64,000 nt of DNA from an uncultured Dehalococcoidia bacterium (lineage in GTDB: Bacteria; Chloroflexota; Dehalococcoidia; Lucifugimonadales; Lucifugimonadaceae). The position numbers and the translations under genes are program-made. How positions within the stretch are numbered: position 1 is the first letter of the stretch; each line of letters opens with the position of its first letter. The notes beneath the pieces are model-generated. The model was not told where the DNA came from and did not search any database. It worked only from the letters and a program-made list of their open reading frames with translations. Shown here one piece after another: positions 25,534 through 34,300 of the stretch. The DNA is taken from NCBI GenBank assembly GCA_913048295.1, contig CAJWWK010000001.1, positions 1-64,000 of the forward strand, given 5' to 3'.

Positions 25534-27627
25534 TTAGATTCCTGTCACTTTCTCTGCAACATTTCTGGGTACCGGTGAATAGTGGTCCAGCTCCATTGCA
25601 AAGCTGGCACGACCGGTGGTGATTGATCGCACATGGGTTGCGTACTGGAACGTTTCGGCGAGCGGGATAAACGCAGTCACAACCTGCGTGGTACCGCGGG
25701 CATCCATGGCCTGTACCTGTGATCGCCTGGAGTTCAAGTCGCCGAGTACGTCTCCGAGGTACTCGGACGGAGTCACAACTTCGATCTTCATGATCGGCTC
25801 GAGCAGCGCTGGCTTGCCTTTGTTCATTGCGGACTTGAACGCCATCGAGGCGGCCACTTTGAAGGCCATTTCCGAAGAGTCGACCTCGTGGTACGACCCG
25901 TCGATGAGTACCGCTTTCATATCCACGACCGGATAGCCCGCGATGACGCCGGACCGGGCGGCTTCGCGGAAGCCCTGCTCGATTGGCCTGAAGTATTCGC
26001 GTGGCAAAGTCGAGCCTGTAATTTCAGATTCAAACTGCAAGCCTTCTCCGGTCGCGAGCGGTTCGAGTCGTAGCGTGCAATCACCGAACTGGCCGTGACC
26101 ACCTGTCTGACGTACCAGCTTGCCCTGCGCGGTGGCCGTTTTTGTGATGGTCTCACGGTAGGCGACCCGGGGGGCGCCTACGGTGGCATCGACATTAAAT
26201 TCCCGGCGCATTCGTTCGACTATGACCTCGAGGTGAAGTTCGCCCATTCCGGCAAGGATGATCTGGCCGCTCTCTTCGTCGCTCGAAACGACGAGTGTCG
26301 GGTCTTCGTCGGCGAGCCGGAGCAGGGCAGTCGACATTTTTTCCTGGTCGCTGCGCGTCTTCGGCTCAACAGCCACTGAGAGTACGGGGTCGGGGAAGGT
26401 AATTTTCTCGAGAGTAATCTGGGCGTCCTGCGGACAGAGGGTCTGCCCGGTCGACGTGTCTTTCAGGCCGATCGCCGCAACGATTTCGCCCGGGCCCGCC
26501 GATTTCTTTTCTTCTCTGGAATCGGCGTGCATCACCATCAGCCGGCCAACCCGTTCACGCGTCTTTGTGGTCGTGTTGTAAACGGTCTTGCCGGCCTCGA
26601 GCACGCCCGAGTAAATTCGCAGGTAAATGAGCCGCCCTACGTGGGGGTCGGTAACAACTTTGAAGGCCAGGGCCGCCAGCGGGTCGTCAACTGAAGGTTT
26701 TCGCTCAATAGAGACGGACTCGTCGGCTGGGTCGACGCCTTTGATGGCCGAGACGTCGAGCGGAGAGGGTAGGTAGTCGACGACGGCATCGAGAAGCGGG
26801 TGGATCCCGCGGTGCCGGAGTGCCGATCCGACGCACACCGGGAATATCTTCAGCGCAACTGTCGCGGCCCTGAGTGCGGTTTTGAGTTCGACTTCGGTAA
26901 TTTCCTCTTCTTCGAGGAACTTCATCATCAGGTCGTCGTCAGTTTCGGCAACCTTTTCTACCAGGTGCATCCGGGCGGCTTCGGCGGCTTCTTCATACTC
27001 GGTGGGGATGTCGGTAATTACATGCTCGATGGCTTCGGGCGTTTCGTATAGATACGCCTTTCGCGCAACGAGGTCGATCAGACCACGGAAATACGATTCC
27101 GCGCCCATGGGTATCTGAATTGGGACTGCGTTGGCGCCGAGGCGGTCGTGGATCGTCTCTACGGCGTATTCGAAGTTGGCACCCAGCCGGTCCATCTTGT
27201 TGATAAATATGAGTCGGGGAACTTCGTATGTGTTGGCCTGGCGCCAGACCGTTTCTGACTGGGGCTGCACACCCGAGACGGACTCCAATACGACGACGCC
27301 GCCATCGAGCACCCGCAGGCTGCGCTCTACTTCTGCCGTGAAGTCGACGTGACCGGGAGTATCGATAATGTTGATCTGGTAGCCGTCCCACTGGGCGTTC
27401 GTGGCGGCTGAGCCGATGGTGATCCCGCGCTCGCGTTCGAGCGACATGAAATCCATGACCGTCGTGCCTTCATCGATGTTGCCAATTTTGTACGTCTCAC
27501 CGGTCAAGAACAGCACGCGTTCGGTCACAGTGGTCTTGCCAGCGTCGATGTGGGCTATGAAGCCTATGTTCCGAACTTTTTTGAGGTCGGTTTTCTTTGC
27601 AGATATTGTGGTCATCCCGGTTGCCAT
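25534..27627 (-). CDS. fusA: Elongation factor G
   Basis: A 697-aa translocation GTPase. The P-loop is AHIDAGKTT (25-33), switch I holds RERGITI, switch II is DTPGHVDF and the NKMD base-recognition motif is present. Domains II to V follow, with domain IV starting around GKLVRQTGGHGQFGD. Length is normal for bacterial EF-G. The first codon may be Met1 or Met5 (MTTISAKK). It lies between rpsG and rpsJ. Confidence 0.96.
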   Translation of the reverse strand: MATGMTTISAKKTDLKKVRNIGFIAHIDAGKTTVTERVLFLTGETYKIGNIDEGTTVMDFMSLERERGITIGSAATNAQWDGYQINIIDTPGHVDFTAEVERSLRVLDGGVVVLESVSGVQPQSETVWRQANTYEVPRLIFINKMDRLGANFEYAVETIHDRLGANAVPIQIPMGAESYFRGLIDLVARKAYLYETPEAIEHVITDIPTEYEEAAEAARMHLVEKVAETDDDLMMKFLEEEEITEVELKTALRAATVALKIFPVCVGSALRHRGIHPLLDAVVDYLPSPLDVSAIKGVDPADESVSIERKPSVDDPLAALAFKVVTDPHVGRLIYLRIYSGVLEAGKTVYNTTTKTRERVGRLMVMHADSREEKKSAGPGEIVAAIGLKDTSTGQTLCPQDAQITLEKITFPDPVLSVAVEPKTRSDQEKMSTALLRLADEDPTLVVSSDEESGQIILAGMGELHLEVIVERMRREFNVDATVGAPRVAYRETITKTATAQGKLVRQTGGHGQFGDCTLRLEPLATGEGLQFESEITGSTLPREYFRPIEQGFREAARSGVIAGYPVVDMKAVLIDGSYHEVDSSEMAFKVAASMAFKSAMNKGKPALLEPIMKIEVVTPSEYLGDVLGDLNSRRSQVQAMDARGTTQVVTAFIPLAETFQYATHVRSITTGRASFAMELDHYSPVPRNVAEKVTGI

Positions 27628-27690
27628 TCGTTCCGTCCCCGTGGGTGAACCATCGGAGCGGTTTTGCGGCTGAATTATTTCTGCTGGTCC

Positions 27691-28161
27691 CTACCAGCGA
27701 TAGTGAACAAAAGCCCTGTTCGCTTCAGCCATCCTGTGAAGGTCTTCACGTCTCCTCACGGCGACACCGCCGCCGCGAGAGGCTTCGAGCAGTTCGGCGT
27801 ACAACCGGTCGGCAATTGGCCGACCCGATCGTTCGCGTGCTGCGGTAATGAGCCACCGCTGGGCCAGAGCGCCCCTGCGTTCCGGGCGAACTTCCACCGG
27901 TACCTGGTAAGTTGCTCCACCCACTCGGCGGGGCTTGACTTCCAATGCCGGCATTACGTTCCGCACGGCCTGCTCGAAAACCTCAAGGCCGGGCCGGTTG
28001 GTTTCTTTTTCGAGCATTCCGAGGGCGTTGTACATAGCGCGCTGAGCCACCGACTTTTTACCACCGATCATAAGTCGGTTGATAAAGCGGGTGAGTTCCA
28101 CGCTCCCGTACTGTGGGTCCGGGGCTATGTTTCTGCGCTGTGCGCGGCGCCTGCGTGACAT
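27691..28161 (-). CDS. rpsG: 30S ribosomal protein S7
   Basis: A 156-aa primary 16S head-binding protein ([67 protein letters not shown]). Length is normal. A 143-nt spacer separates it from rpsL; I see no ORF in it. Confidence 0.97.
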   Translation of the reverse strand: MSRRRRAQRRNIAPDPQYGSVELTRFINRLMIGGKKSVAQRAMYNALGMLEKETNRPGLEVFEQAVRNVMPALEVKPRRVGGATYQVPVEVRPERRGALAQRWLITAARERSGRPIADRLYAELLEASRGGGVAVRRREDLHRMAEANRAFVHYRW

Positions 28162-28304
28162 TTCGTTTCTTCTTCTCTTGCCGTCGGCATAGTAGCCTCT
28201 AGGCGGTCTTCATATTTCTTTGCCGGCCCAACAATGTCGCTGGCAAACCAAGCCGCCTATCCAACTTTCAGAGAGGCGGCTGCAATTACCGTGTTTTCTT
28301 TTTA

Positions 28305-28718
28305 TTAGCTCTTCGTCGTACCGTACTTACTTCGACCGCGTTTTCGGTCCTCAACACCGGATGTGTCGAGCGTTCCGCGTACGATGTGATATCGAACGCC
28401 CGGAAGATCGGGAACCTTGCCGCCGCGGATGAGCACGACTGAGTGTTCCTGCAGGTTGTGGCCTTCACCCGGAATGTAAGCCGTGACTTCCATGCCGTTA
28501 CTAAGACGTACGCGCGCTACTTTGCGAAGGGCCGAGTTCGGCTTCTTCGGGGTGACAGTCCGAACCTGAAGGCACACGCCACGCTTCTGCGGGCTGCCCT
28601 TTTTCAGTTCGACCTGCTTGTTGGCAAATGTGTTAAATGCGTAGCGCAGCGCGGGCGTCTTAGGCTTACGTCGCTTATGTTTGCGCCCGTTGCGCACGAG
28701 TTGGTTAACAGTGGGCAA
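28305..28718 (-). CDS. rpsL: 30S ribosomal protein S12, with a Pro at the streptomycin-site lysine
   Basis: The track ORF starts at 28742. The family start ([11 protein letters not shown]) and a GGAG site 6 nt upstream point to the TTG at 28718, giving 137 aa. S12 controls decoding accuracy. The first streptomycin loop [11 protein letters not shown] is normal, keeping the Lys42 equivalent. In the second loop the usual RVKDLPGVR reads KVPDLPGVR, so the lysine equivalent to E. coli Lys87 is proline while the following aspartate is kept. It is the first gene of the super-cluster, about 60 nt behind the promoter at 28786-28815. Confidence 0.95.
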   Translation of the reverse strand: MPTVNQLVRNGRKHKRRKPKTPALRYAFNTFANKQVELKKGSPQKRGVCLQVRTVTPKKPNSALRKVARVRLSNGMEVTAYIPGEGHNLQEHSVVLIRGGKVPDLPGVRYHIVRGTLDTSGVEDRKRGRSKYGTTKS

Positions 28719-28785
28719 TATTTGCTCCAGAAAAAATGCCACAAGTAGACGCGACCGACCGATTTGGTTCAGGCCACGAACGGTA

Positions 28786-28815
28786 AGTATACGAACCAGT
28801 GCAGTAGCAAGTCAA
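28786..28815 (-). promoter_or_regulatory. Strong sigma-70-type promoter of the ribosomal cluster
   Basis: On the minus strand TTGACT (28810-28815) and TATACT (28786-28791) are separated by 18 nt. Both hexamers are one base from consensus. The predicted transcript starts near 28779, leaving a leader of about 60 nt before the rpsL TTG. No equally good promoter was noticed within the cluster, though weaker internal ones cannot be excluded. Confidence 0.85.
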
Positions 28816-29052
28816 CGAGATTTTCCGACTTTTTTCGGCATTGATAAAGATGGCGCGCCACACATACCGACGTGCTGACGGCCAGACTGGAGCTCGGGTT
28901 TGATTGCCGGGACAAAACAAGGTTGTGAAATTCGCCACAAACTAATATGCTGAGTTGCTTCGTCGTTGCTGCCCGACCGGATATGAGGACGTGCGCGCAG
29001 GCGTACGCACGTTGATTTCGTTGGCCGTGCTAGTGAATTTGGGTGTATTGAG
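28816..29052. promoter_or_regulatory. Upstream region shared by the ribosomal cluster and the OmpR-type regulator
   Basis: No gene is visible in this stretch. It contains a perfect 7-bp inverted repeat ACGTGCG-N10-CGCACGT (28989-29012), 41 nt before the regulator start, which could be an operator or a hairpin. On the plus strand TTGATT lies at 29012-29017, but I see no convincing -10 partner, so the regulator promoter is not assigned. Confidence 0.4.
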
Positions 29053-29730
29053 GTGAGTTCGATAGCCCTTCTGGGGTTCACAGATGCAGAATCCGAGCGC
29101 CTTGTGGCGGGCGTCGGCGCGATCGATTCTTCGCTCGAATTGATCAGGGTCACGCCGGAAACCAGCAAAGATGAACTTGCGTCGATCGCGGAAGGTGCGC
29201 TGGTGTGGGCTCGGGGAACGGGTCTTGCTGGCCCATCGGGCCTCGTTCACGCCGCTGCCGATGCAGGTGTGCCGGTAGTCGTAATTCTGCCAGTGGTGTC
29301 GCTCGAAGGTATCAGCGCGGCGCGTGTTGAGATCGAAGTATGTTTTCTGCCGTGCACCCCGGAAGAGGTTGTGGAGCGATTGAAACTGGCGATGTCACGA
29401 CATGCGCCGGTCGAGGGACCAAACACAATCACGCACGGCGAGCTTGTCATCGACTGTGATCGCTACGAGGTGACTCTGAGGGGTCGTAAGCTCGATCTGA
29501 CATATAAGGAGTACGAACTTTTGAAGTACCTGGCCTCGAACCCGGGCCGGGTATTCAGCCGAGAAGCCCTGCTCCGAAGCGTATGGGAGTACGACTATTT
29601 CGGGGGCACCAGGACAGTCGATGTGCATATCCGGCGGTTGCGGAGCAAGATCGACGATGTTACTCACCACTTTATTGAAACGCAGTGGAATGTGGGCTAC
29701 CGCTTCCGCTCACCGCAAAGCATCGCTTAG
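29053..29730 (+). CDS. Atypical OmpR-family response regulator (GlnR-like candidate)
   Basis: A 225-aa protein with a receiver-like N-terminal half (1-115) and an OmpR/PhoB winged-helix DNA-binding domain (about 128-222: LDLTYKEYELLKYLASNPGRVFSRE, TRTVDVHIRRLRSKI, VGYRF). The receiver lacks the phosphorylation machinery: the first strand ends IALLGFTDAE with no acidic pair, the third strand reads ALVWARGTG with no phospho-acceptor Asp, and the conserved Lys region reads FLPCTPEE. It cannot be a classical phospho-switch. No kinase gene is adjacent. The next gene is glnA, which recalls actinobacterial GlnR, an orphan OmpR-type nitrogen regulator; that assignment is inference. The GTG start is the only good one; its ribosome site is weak. 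Confidence 0.85.
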   Translation: MSSIALLGFTDAESERLVAGVGAIDSSLELIRVTPETSKDELASIAEGALVWARGTGLAGPSGLVHAAADAGVPVVVILPVVSLEGISAARVEIEVCFLPCTPEEVVERLKLAMSRHAPVEGPNTITHGELVIDCDRYEVTLRGRKLDLTYKEYELLKYLASNPGRVFSREALLRSVWEYDYFGGTRTVDVHIRRLRSKIDDVTHHFIETQWNVGYRFRSPQSIA

Positions 29731-29793
29731 GTATCGGTGAACGAATGGGGGTCGCCCGGGACGACAGGAATCTGCTATCGGAATTCAAATATT

Positions 29794-29809
29794 GAAACAA
29801 TTCGTTAAC
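29794..29809 (+). promoter_or_regulatory. Candidate GlnR-type box upstream of glnA
   Basis: GAAAC-N6-TTAAC (29794-29809) resembles the half-site pair of actinobacterial GlnR boxes (gTnAC and GAAAC elements), though order and spacing differ from the common form. It lies within a locally AT-rich patch with a small palindrome TTCAA-ATA-TTGAA just before it, 135 nt ahead of glnA. The link to the neighbouring regulator is a guess. Confidence 0.25.
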
Positions 29810-29944
29810 ATCAAAGCGCGGGCGGCACGCGCGTACGGGCGCAGAATTGATTAGCCCGCAATTTCACAATGCAAACACAGTGAGCGCCGGTTCTGCCGGT
29901 GCGGATATCTCGATCGACCACTGATTGATCGGACCGTTCAACTC

Positions 29945-31321
29945 ATGACACAAACTACAAAAAATACGCTACCGGGATCAAAACCGGAAAACGATGAAGA
30001 GGCTATCAAGTACGTCTTAATGTCGGCGCGCGAGCATGACGTGAAGTTCATCCGCCTATGGTTCACGGATATCCTGGGCACGTTGAAGGGGTTCGCAATC
30101 ACTGTGGATGAACTGGAAGGCGTATTGCGGAACGGGGCCAGTTTCGATGGGGCTTCTATCGAGGGGCTGACGCGGGCGGACGAATCGGACATGGTAGCGA
30201 TGCCAGATTCCTCCACGTTCCAGGTGCTGCCGTGGCGACCAAGTAAGAATTCAGTCGCAAGGTTGTTCTGCGACATCGAAACGCCCACCGGCGAGCCGTC
30301 GATAGCGGACGGTCGCCAGATCTTGCGCAAAAACATCCTGCGGACTTCTGAAATGGGCCTGACTTTTTACGTCGCACCCGAAATCGAGTACTACTACGAC
30401 CTGCAGGGGGCGGACGACGAACTTCGCATGGACCAGAGCGGATATTTCGACCAGACTTCGGTCGATGGCACAGGGGCCGATCTGCGACGCGATACAGTGT
30501 TGACACTTGAGCAGATTGGCATCCCGGTCAAGCACAGCCATCACGAGGTTGGGAACGGCCAGCACGAGATCGATCTGCGTCACATGGATGCACTGACGAT
30601 GGCCGATTCGGTAATCACGTTCAAAGTGGCGGCCAAGGAAATCGCTGCCGCAGCTGGCGGTCATGCAACTTTCATGCCCCGTCCGTTTGGCGACCGGCAC
30701 GGTTCGGGGATGCACACCCATATGTCGCTCTTCAGGGGCGATGAGAATGCGTTCTTCGATGCCGACGCCGAATTGCATCTTTCAGAAACTGGCCGTCAGT
30801 TCATCGCGGGGCTCATGCGCCATGCCGCCGATATCTGCCTGATTACCAATCAGTGGGTCAATTCGTACAAACGACTGCTGCCCGGGTTGGAAGCCCCGAT
30901 TTTCGCTTCGTGGACAACCGGTAATTTCGGTGATTTAATCCGGGTACCGACATACCGGCCCGGCCGTGAAGAGAGTGTGCGTGTCGAATACCGCGCTCCC
31001 GATTCCGCTGCCAACCCTTATCTACTATTTTCAGTTCTGCTGGCTGCGGGAATTGACGGCATCGAGAAGAAGATGCCGCTGCCCGAACCGCTTGAGGCTA
31101 ACGTGTACCGAATGTCGGATGCGGAACTGAGTGACCGCGGTGTCGCAAAACTTCCGCGGACGCTCGATGAGGCAATTCGTCTCGCCGAGAACAGCGAGTT
31201 GCTTACGCAGACTCTTGGAACGACGGCGATGAACAATTTCCTTGAGAACAAGCGGCTCGAATGGCAGCAGTTCAGTAATGCAGTAACCGATTACGAGCTG
31301 AAGAGATACCGACAGCTGTAG
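29945..31321 (+). CDS. glnA: Glutamine synthetase, type I
   Basis: A 458-aa GSI that makes glutamine from glutamate, ammonia and ATP. N-terminal beta-grasp domain with FTDILGTLKGFAI and the Asp loop FDGASIEG (67-74); metal- and substrate-binding blocks APEIEYY (144-150), NGQHEIDLR (204-212), PFGDRHGSGMHTHMSLF (247-263) and VEYRAPDSAANPYL (347-360). No adenylylation tyrosine loop is recognisable, so it is closer to the GSI-alpha form. Odd point: the usual NRSxxIRxP loop reads GNFGDLIRVP (326-335), with Phe328 replacing the arginine that contacts phosphate (E. coli Arg339), while Arg333 and Arg347 are kept. It precedes gltB and gltD, which supports a real GS role. Confidence 0.93.
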   Translation: MTQTTKNTLPGSKPENDEEAIKYVLMSAREHDVKFIRLWFTDILGTLKGFAITVDELEGVLRNGASFDGASIEGLTRADESDMVAMPDSSTFQVLPWRPSKNSVARLFCDIETPTGEPSIADGRQILRKNILRTSEMGLTFYVAPEIEYYYDLQGADDELRMDQSGYFDQTSVDGTGADLRRDTVLTLEQIGIPVKHSHHEVGNGQHEIDLRHMDALTMADSVITFKVAAKEIAAAAGGHATFMPRPFGDRHGSGMHTHMSLFRGDENAFFDADAELHLSETGRQFIAGLMRHAADICLITNQWVNSYKRLLPGLEAPIFASWTTGNFGDLIRVPTYRPGREESVRVEYRAPDSAANPYLLFSVLLAAGIDGIEKKMPLPEPLEANVYRMSDAELSDRGVAKLPRTLDEAIRLAENSELLTQTLGTTAMNNFLENKRLEWQQFSNAVTDYELKRYRQL

Positions 31322-31370
31322 TGTCGGCGCGCTGGCCCGAAACGACGAACCTTGATTAATCAGGAGATGT

Positions 31371-34300
31371 ATGACCGAAGCCCGGAATAATTTTGATACT
31401 CGACATGAAGTGGTATTGCCAGATTTCACTGACATCACCGAACGCGGGCTGTACGTTCCCGAGCTGGAACACGATGCCTGTGGTGTTGGAATGGTTGCCA
31501 ACATCACCGGAAAGCGCACACACAAAATTATCGACCAGGCGCTCGAAGTGCTGGTGAATCTCGGACACCGGGGGGCAGCGGGCGCTGATCCGCTGACCGG
31601 TGATGGTGCAGGCATGACCATTCAGATGCCCGACGATTTTATGCGCAACGTCGCCGAGCAAGAAGGTTTTACCCTGCCGGGCGAGCGCCGATACGGCGTT
31701 GCGATGTGCTTTCTGCCGAACGACGACGCTCTGAATGCCGCAGCCCGCGCGGCCCTGGAACTTGCAGCTACTGAAAACGGCATGCGGGTGCTCGGGTGGC
31801 GCAATGTGCCGAACAATCCAGATGCCATCGGGATTACCGCACGTGCCATCATGCCGAGGATCGCTCAGCTGTTTGTTAGCGCACCCGACGGGGTCGAAGG
31901 CGACGATTTCGAGCGCAGCCTGTACCTGGCTCGAAAGACGGCCGAAAAGCAGTTTCTTTACGCGGAGACCGACCCCGAAACCCGCAAAGTGCTGCTTCGC
32001 GAGTTCTACGTCTGTTCCTGGTCGTCACGCACCCTGATCTACAAGGGCATGCTACTGATCGATCAACTCGGCGAGTTTTTCCCCGATCTACACGATCCCC
32101 GTATGGTCACTGCGTTCGGTCTGGTCCATTCGCGTTTTTCTACCAACACGCTGGGTTCGTGGAAGCTTGCGCACCCGTACCGGATGCTTGCCCACAACGG
32201 CGAAATCAACACTGTGAGGGGCAATCGCAACTGGATGCAGGCAAGAGAACGCACTCTCGAGTCGCCGTTCTTCGGCGACAAGATCGATCAGCTGACTCCA
32301 ATATGTGAATCTGACGACCCGTCTGATACCGCTTCGCTCGACAACGTGTTCGAGCTTCTTCGCATGACAGGTCGTTCGGTCGAGCACACGGCCGCGATGC
32401 TGATGCCCGCCGCCTGGTACGGCCACGAGTCGATGCCCCAGGCAGTCAAGGATTTCTACGAGTACCACGGCAACATCATGGAGCCGTGGGACGGTCCCGC
32501 AATGGTCGTGTTTACCGATGGCGATGCGGTCGGTGCCGTTCTCGATAGAAACGGCCTGCGCCCGTTCCGTTACTGGGTAACCAAAGACGACCTGCTGGTG
32601 ATGGCCTCGGAAACCGGTGTACTTGATATTCAACCCGAGGACATCAAGTACCGCTCGCGTCTCGAGCCGGGGCGGATGTTCCTGATCGATTTCAAGCAGC
32701 AGCGAATCGTTGAGCCGGATGAAGTCATTCACCGGATCGCATCGCAAAACCCTTACGGGAAGTGGCTCGAAGAAAACCGGACGACTGTCGATTCACTGCC
32801 CGAGGCCGACAGTGTGCCGGGCAACGATATCGAAACTCTTGTCAGTCGGCAAATGGCATTTGGCTATTCGCGGGAAGACCTGGACATGCTGATTCGCCCG
32901 ATGTCGATCACCGCGCACCAGCCGCAGGGCTCGATGGGCAATGACGCGCCGCTCGCGGTCCTTTCAGACAAGCCCCAGAACATGTTCGCCTACTTCAAGC
33001 AGGCCTTCGCCCAGGTTTCAAACCCGCCGCTCGACGCCATCCGTGAGCAGTTGGTTACCCAGCGGGCGGTCCCTGCGGGCAGACGTACCAACATTTTCGA
33101 GACGACCCCCCTGCATTGCCGCATGCTGAGAATCGACCATCCGGTACTCAGGAATTCGGAGCTGGCAAAGATCAAGGCTTCGGATTTGCCGGGTGTGAAG
33201 GCCCGGACCATCTCAACTCTCTTCCCTGTCGCAGACGGCACCAAGGCGCTCGACGCAGCTCTCGACCGCATTCGAGAAGAGGCCAGCAAAGCGATCGAGG
33301 ATGGTTTTACCCTGCTGATCCTGTCCGACCGCGGTGTGGACAGCGAGCACGCGTACATCCCGTCACTACTGGCAACGGGTGCGGTCCATCACCACCTGAT
33401 TCGAGAGCGCAACCGGGCACAGGCCGACATCATCGTAGAATCGGGTGAACCACGCGAGGCGCATCACTTTGCGACCCTGTTCGGCTACGGTGCATCGGCT
33501 GTTAACCCTTACCTTGCCCTCGAAACGATTGCCGGACTACGCATGCGCCCGACTGCCGAGGAGCGGATTCCGTTGCAGAACAAGGCGGAGGAAAACTTCC
33601 GCGAGGCTATCGAAGAAGGCGTGGTGAAGACGATGGCCAAGATGGGTATCTCTACCCTTCAGGGCTACATCGGTGCCCAGATTTTCGAGGCGCTCGGGCT
33701 TTCGCAGGAACTTGTAGACGAGTTCTTCACCTGGACTGTGTCGCGCATCAGCGGTATCGGCACCCGGGAAGTTGCGCTCGATCTGCTCGCCAACCATTCG
33801 TACGCCTACTCGCCCGACAACATTCCCTCGAACCTCAAGTTGGACCTGGGCGGTCTTTACCTGTGGCGGGCGACCGGTGAGCGCCACATGTGGAACCCGG
33901 ACACGATTGCGCTTTTGCAGGACGCAGTTACGCGAAATGACGGCGACGTGTTCAGGCAGTTCGCGGCGGCTTCGGACGATGAAGGCAACGAACACATCAC
34001 GATCAGGAACATGCTGGAACCCGTTTTCGGTGATGAGATTCCGCTCGATGAGGTGGAGCCGGCCGAAATTATCGTTGAGCGTTTTGCAACCGGTGCGATT
34101 TCGCTCGGGTCGATCAGCCGCGAGGCCCACGAGACCCTGGCGGTGGCGACCAACCGAATAAAGGCGCGTTCAAACACAGGTGAGGGCGGAGAGGACCCCG
34201 AGCGGTTCACTCTCGAAGCGAACGGCGATTCACGTTCGAGTGCCGTGAAGCAGGTCGCCTCTGGCCGGTTCGGGGTGACGACCAACTACCTGGTCAATGC

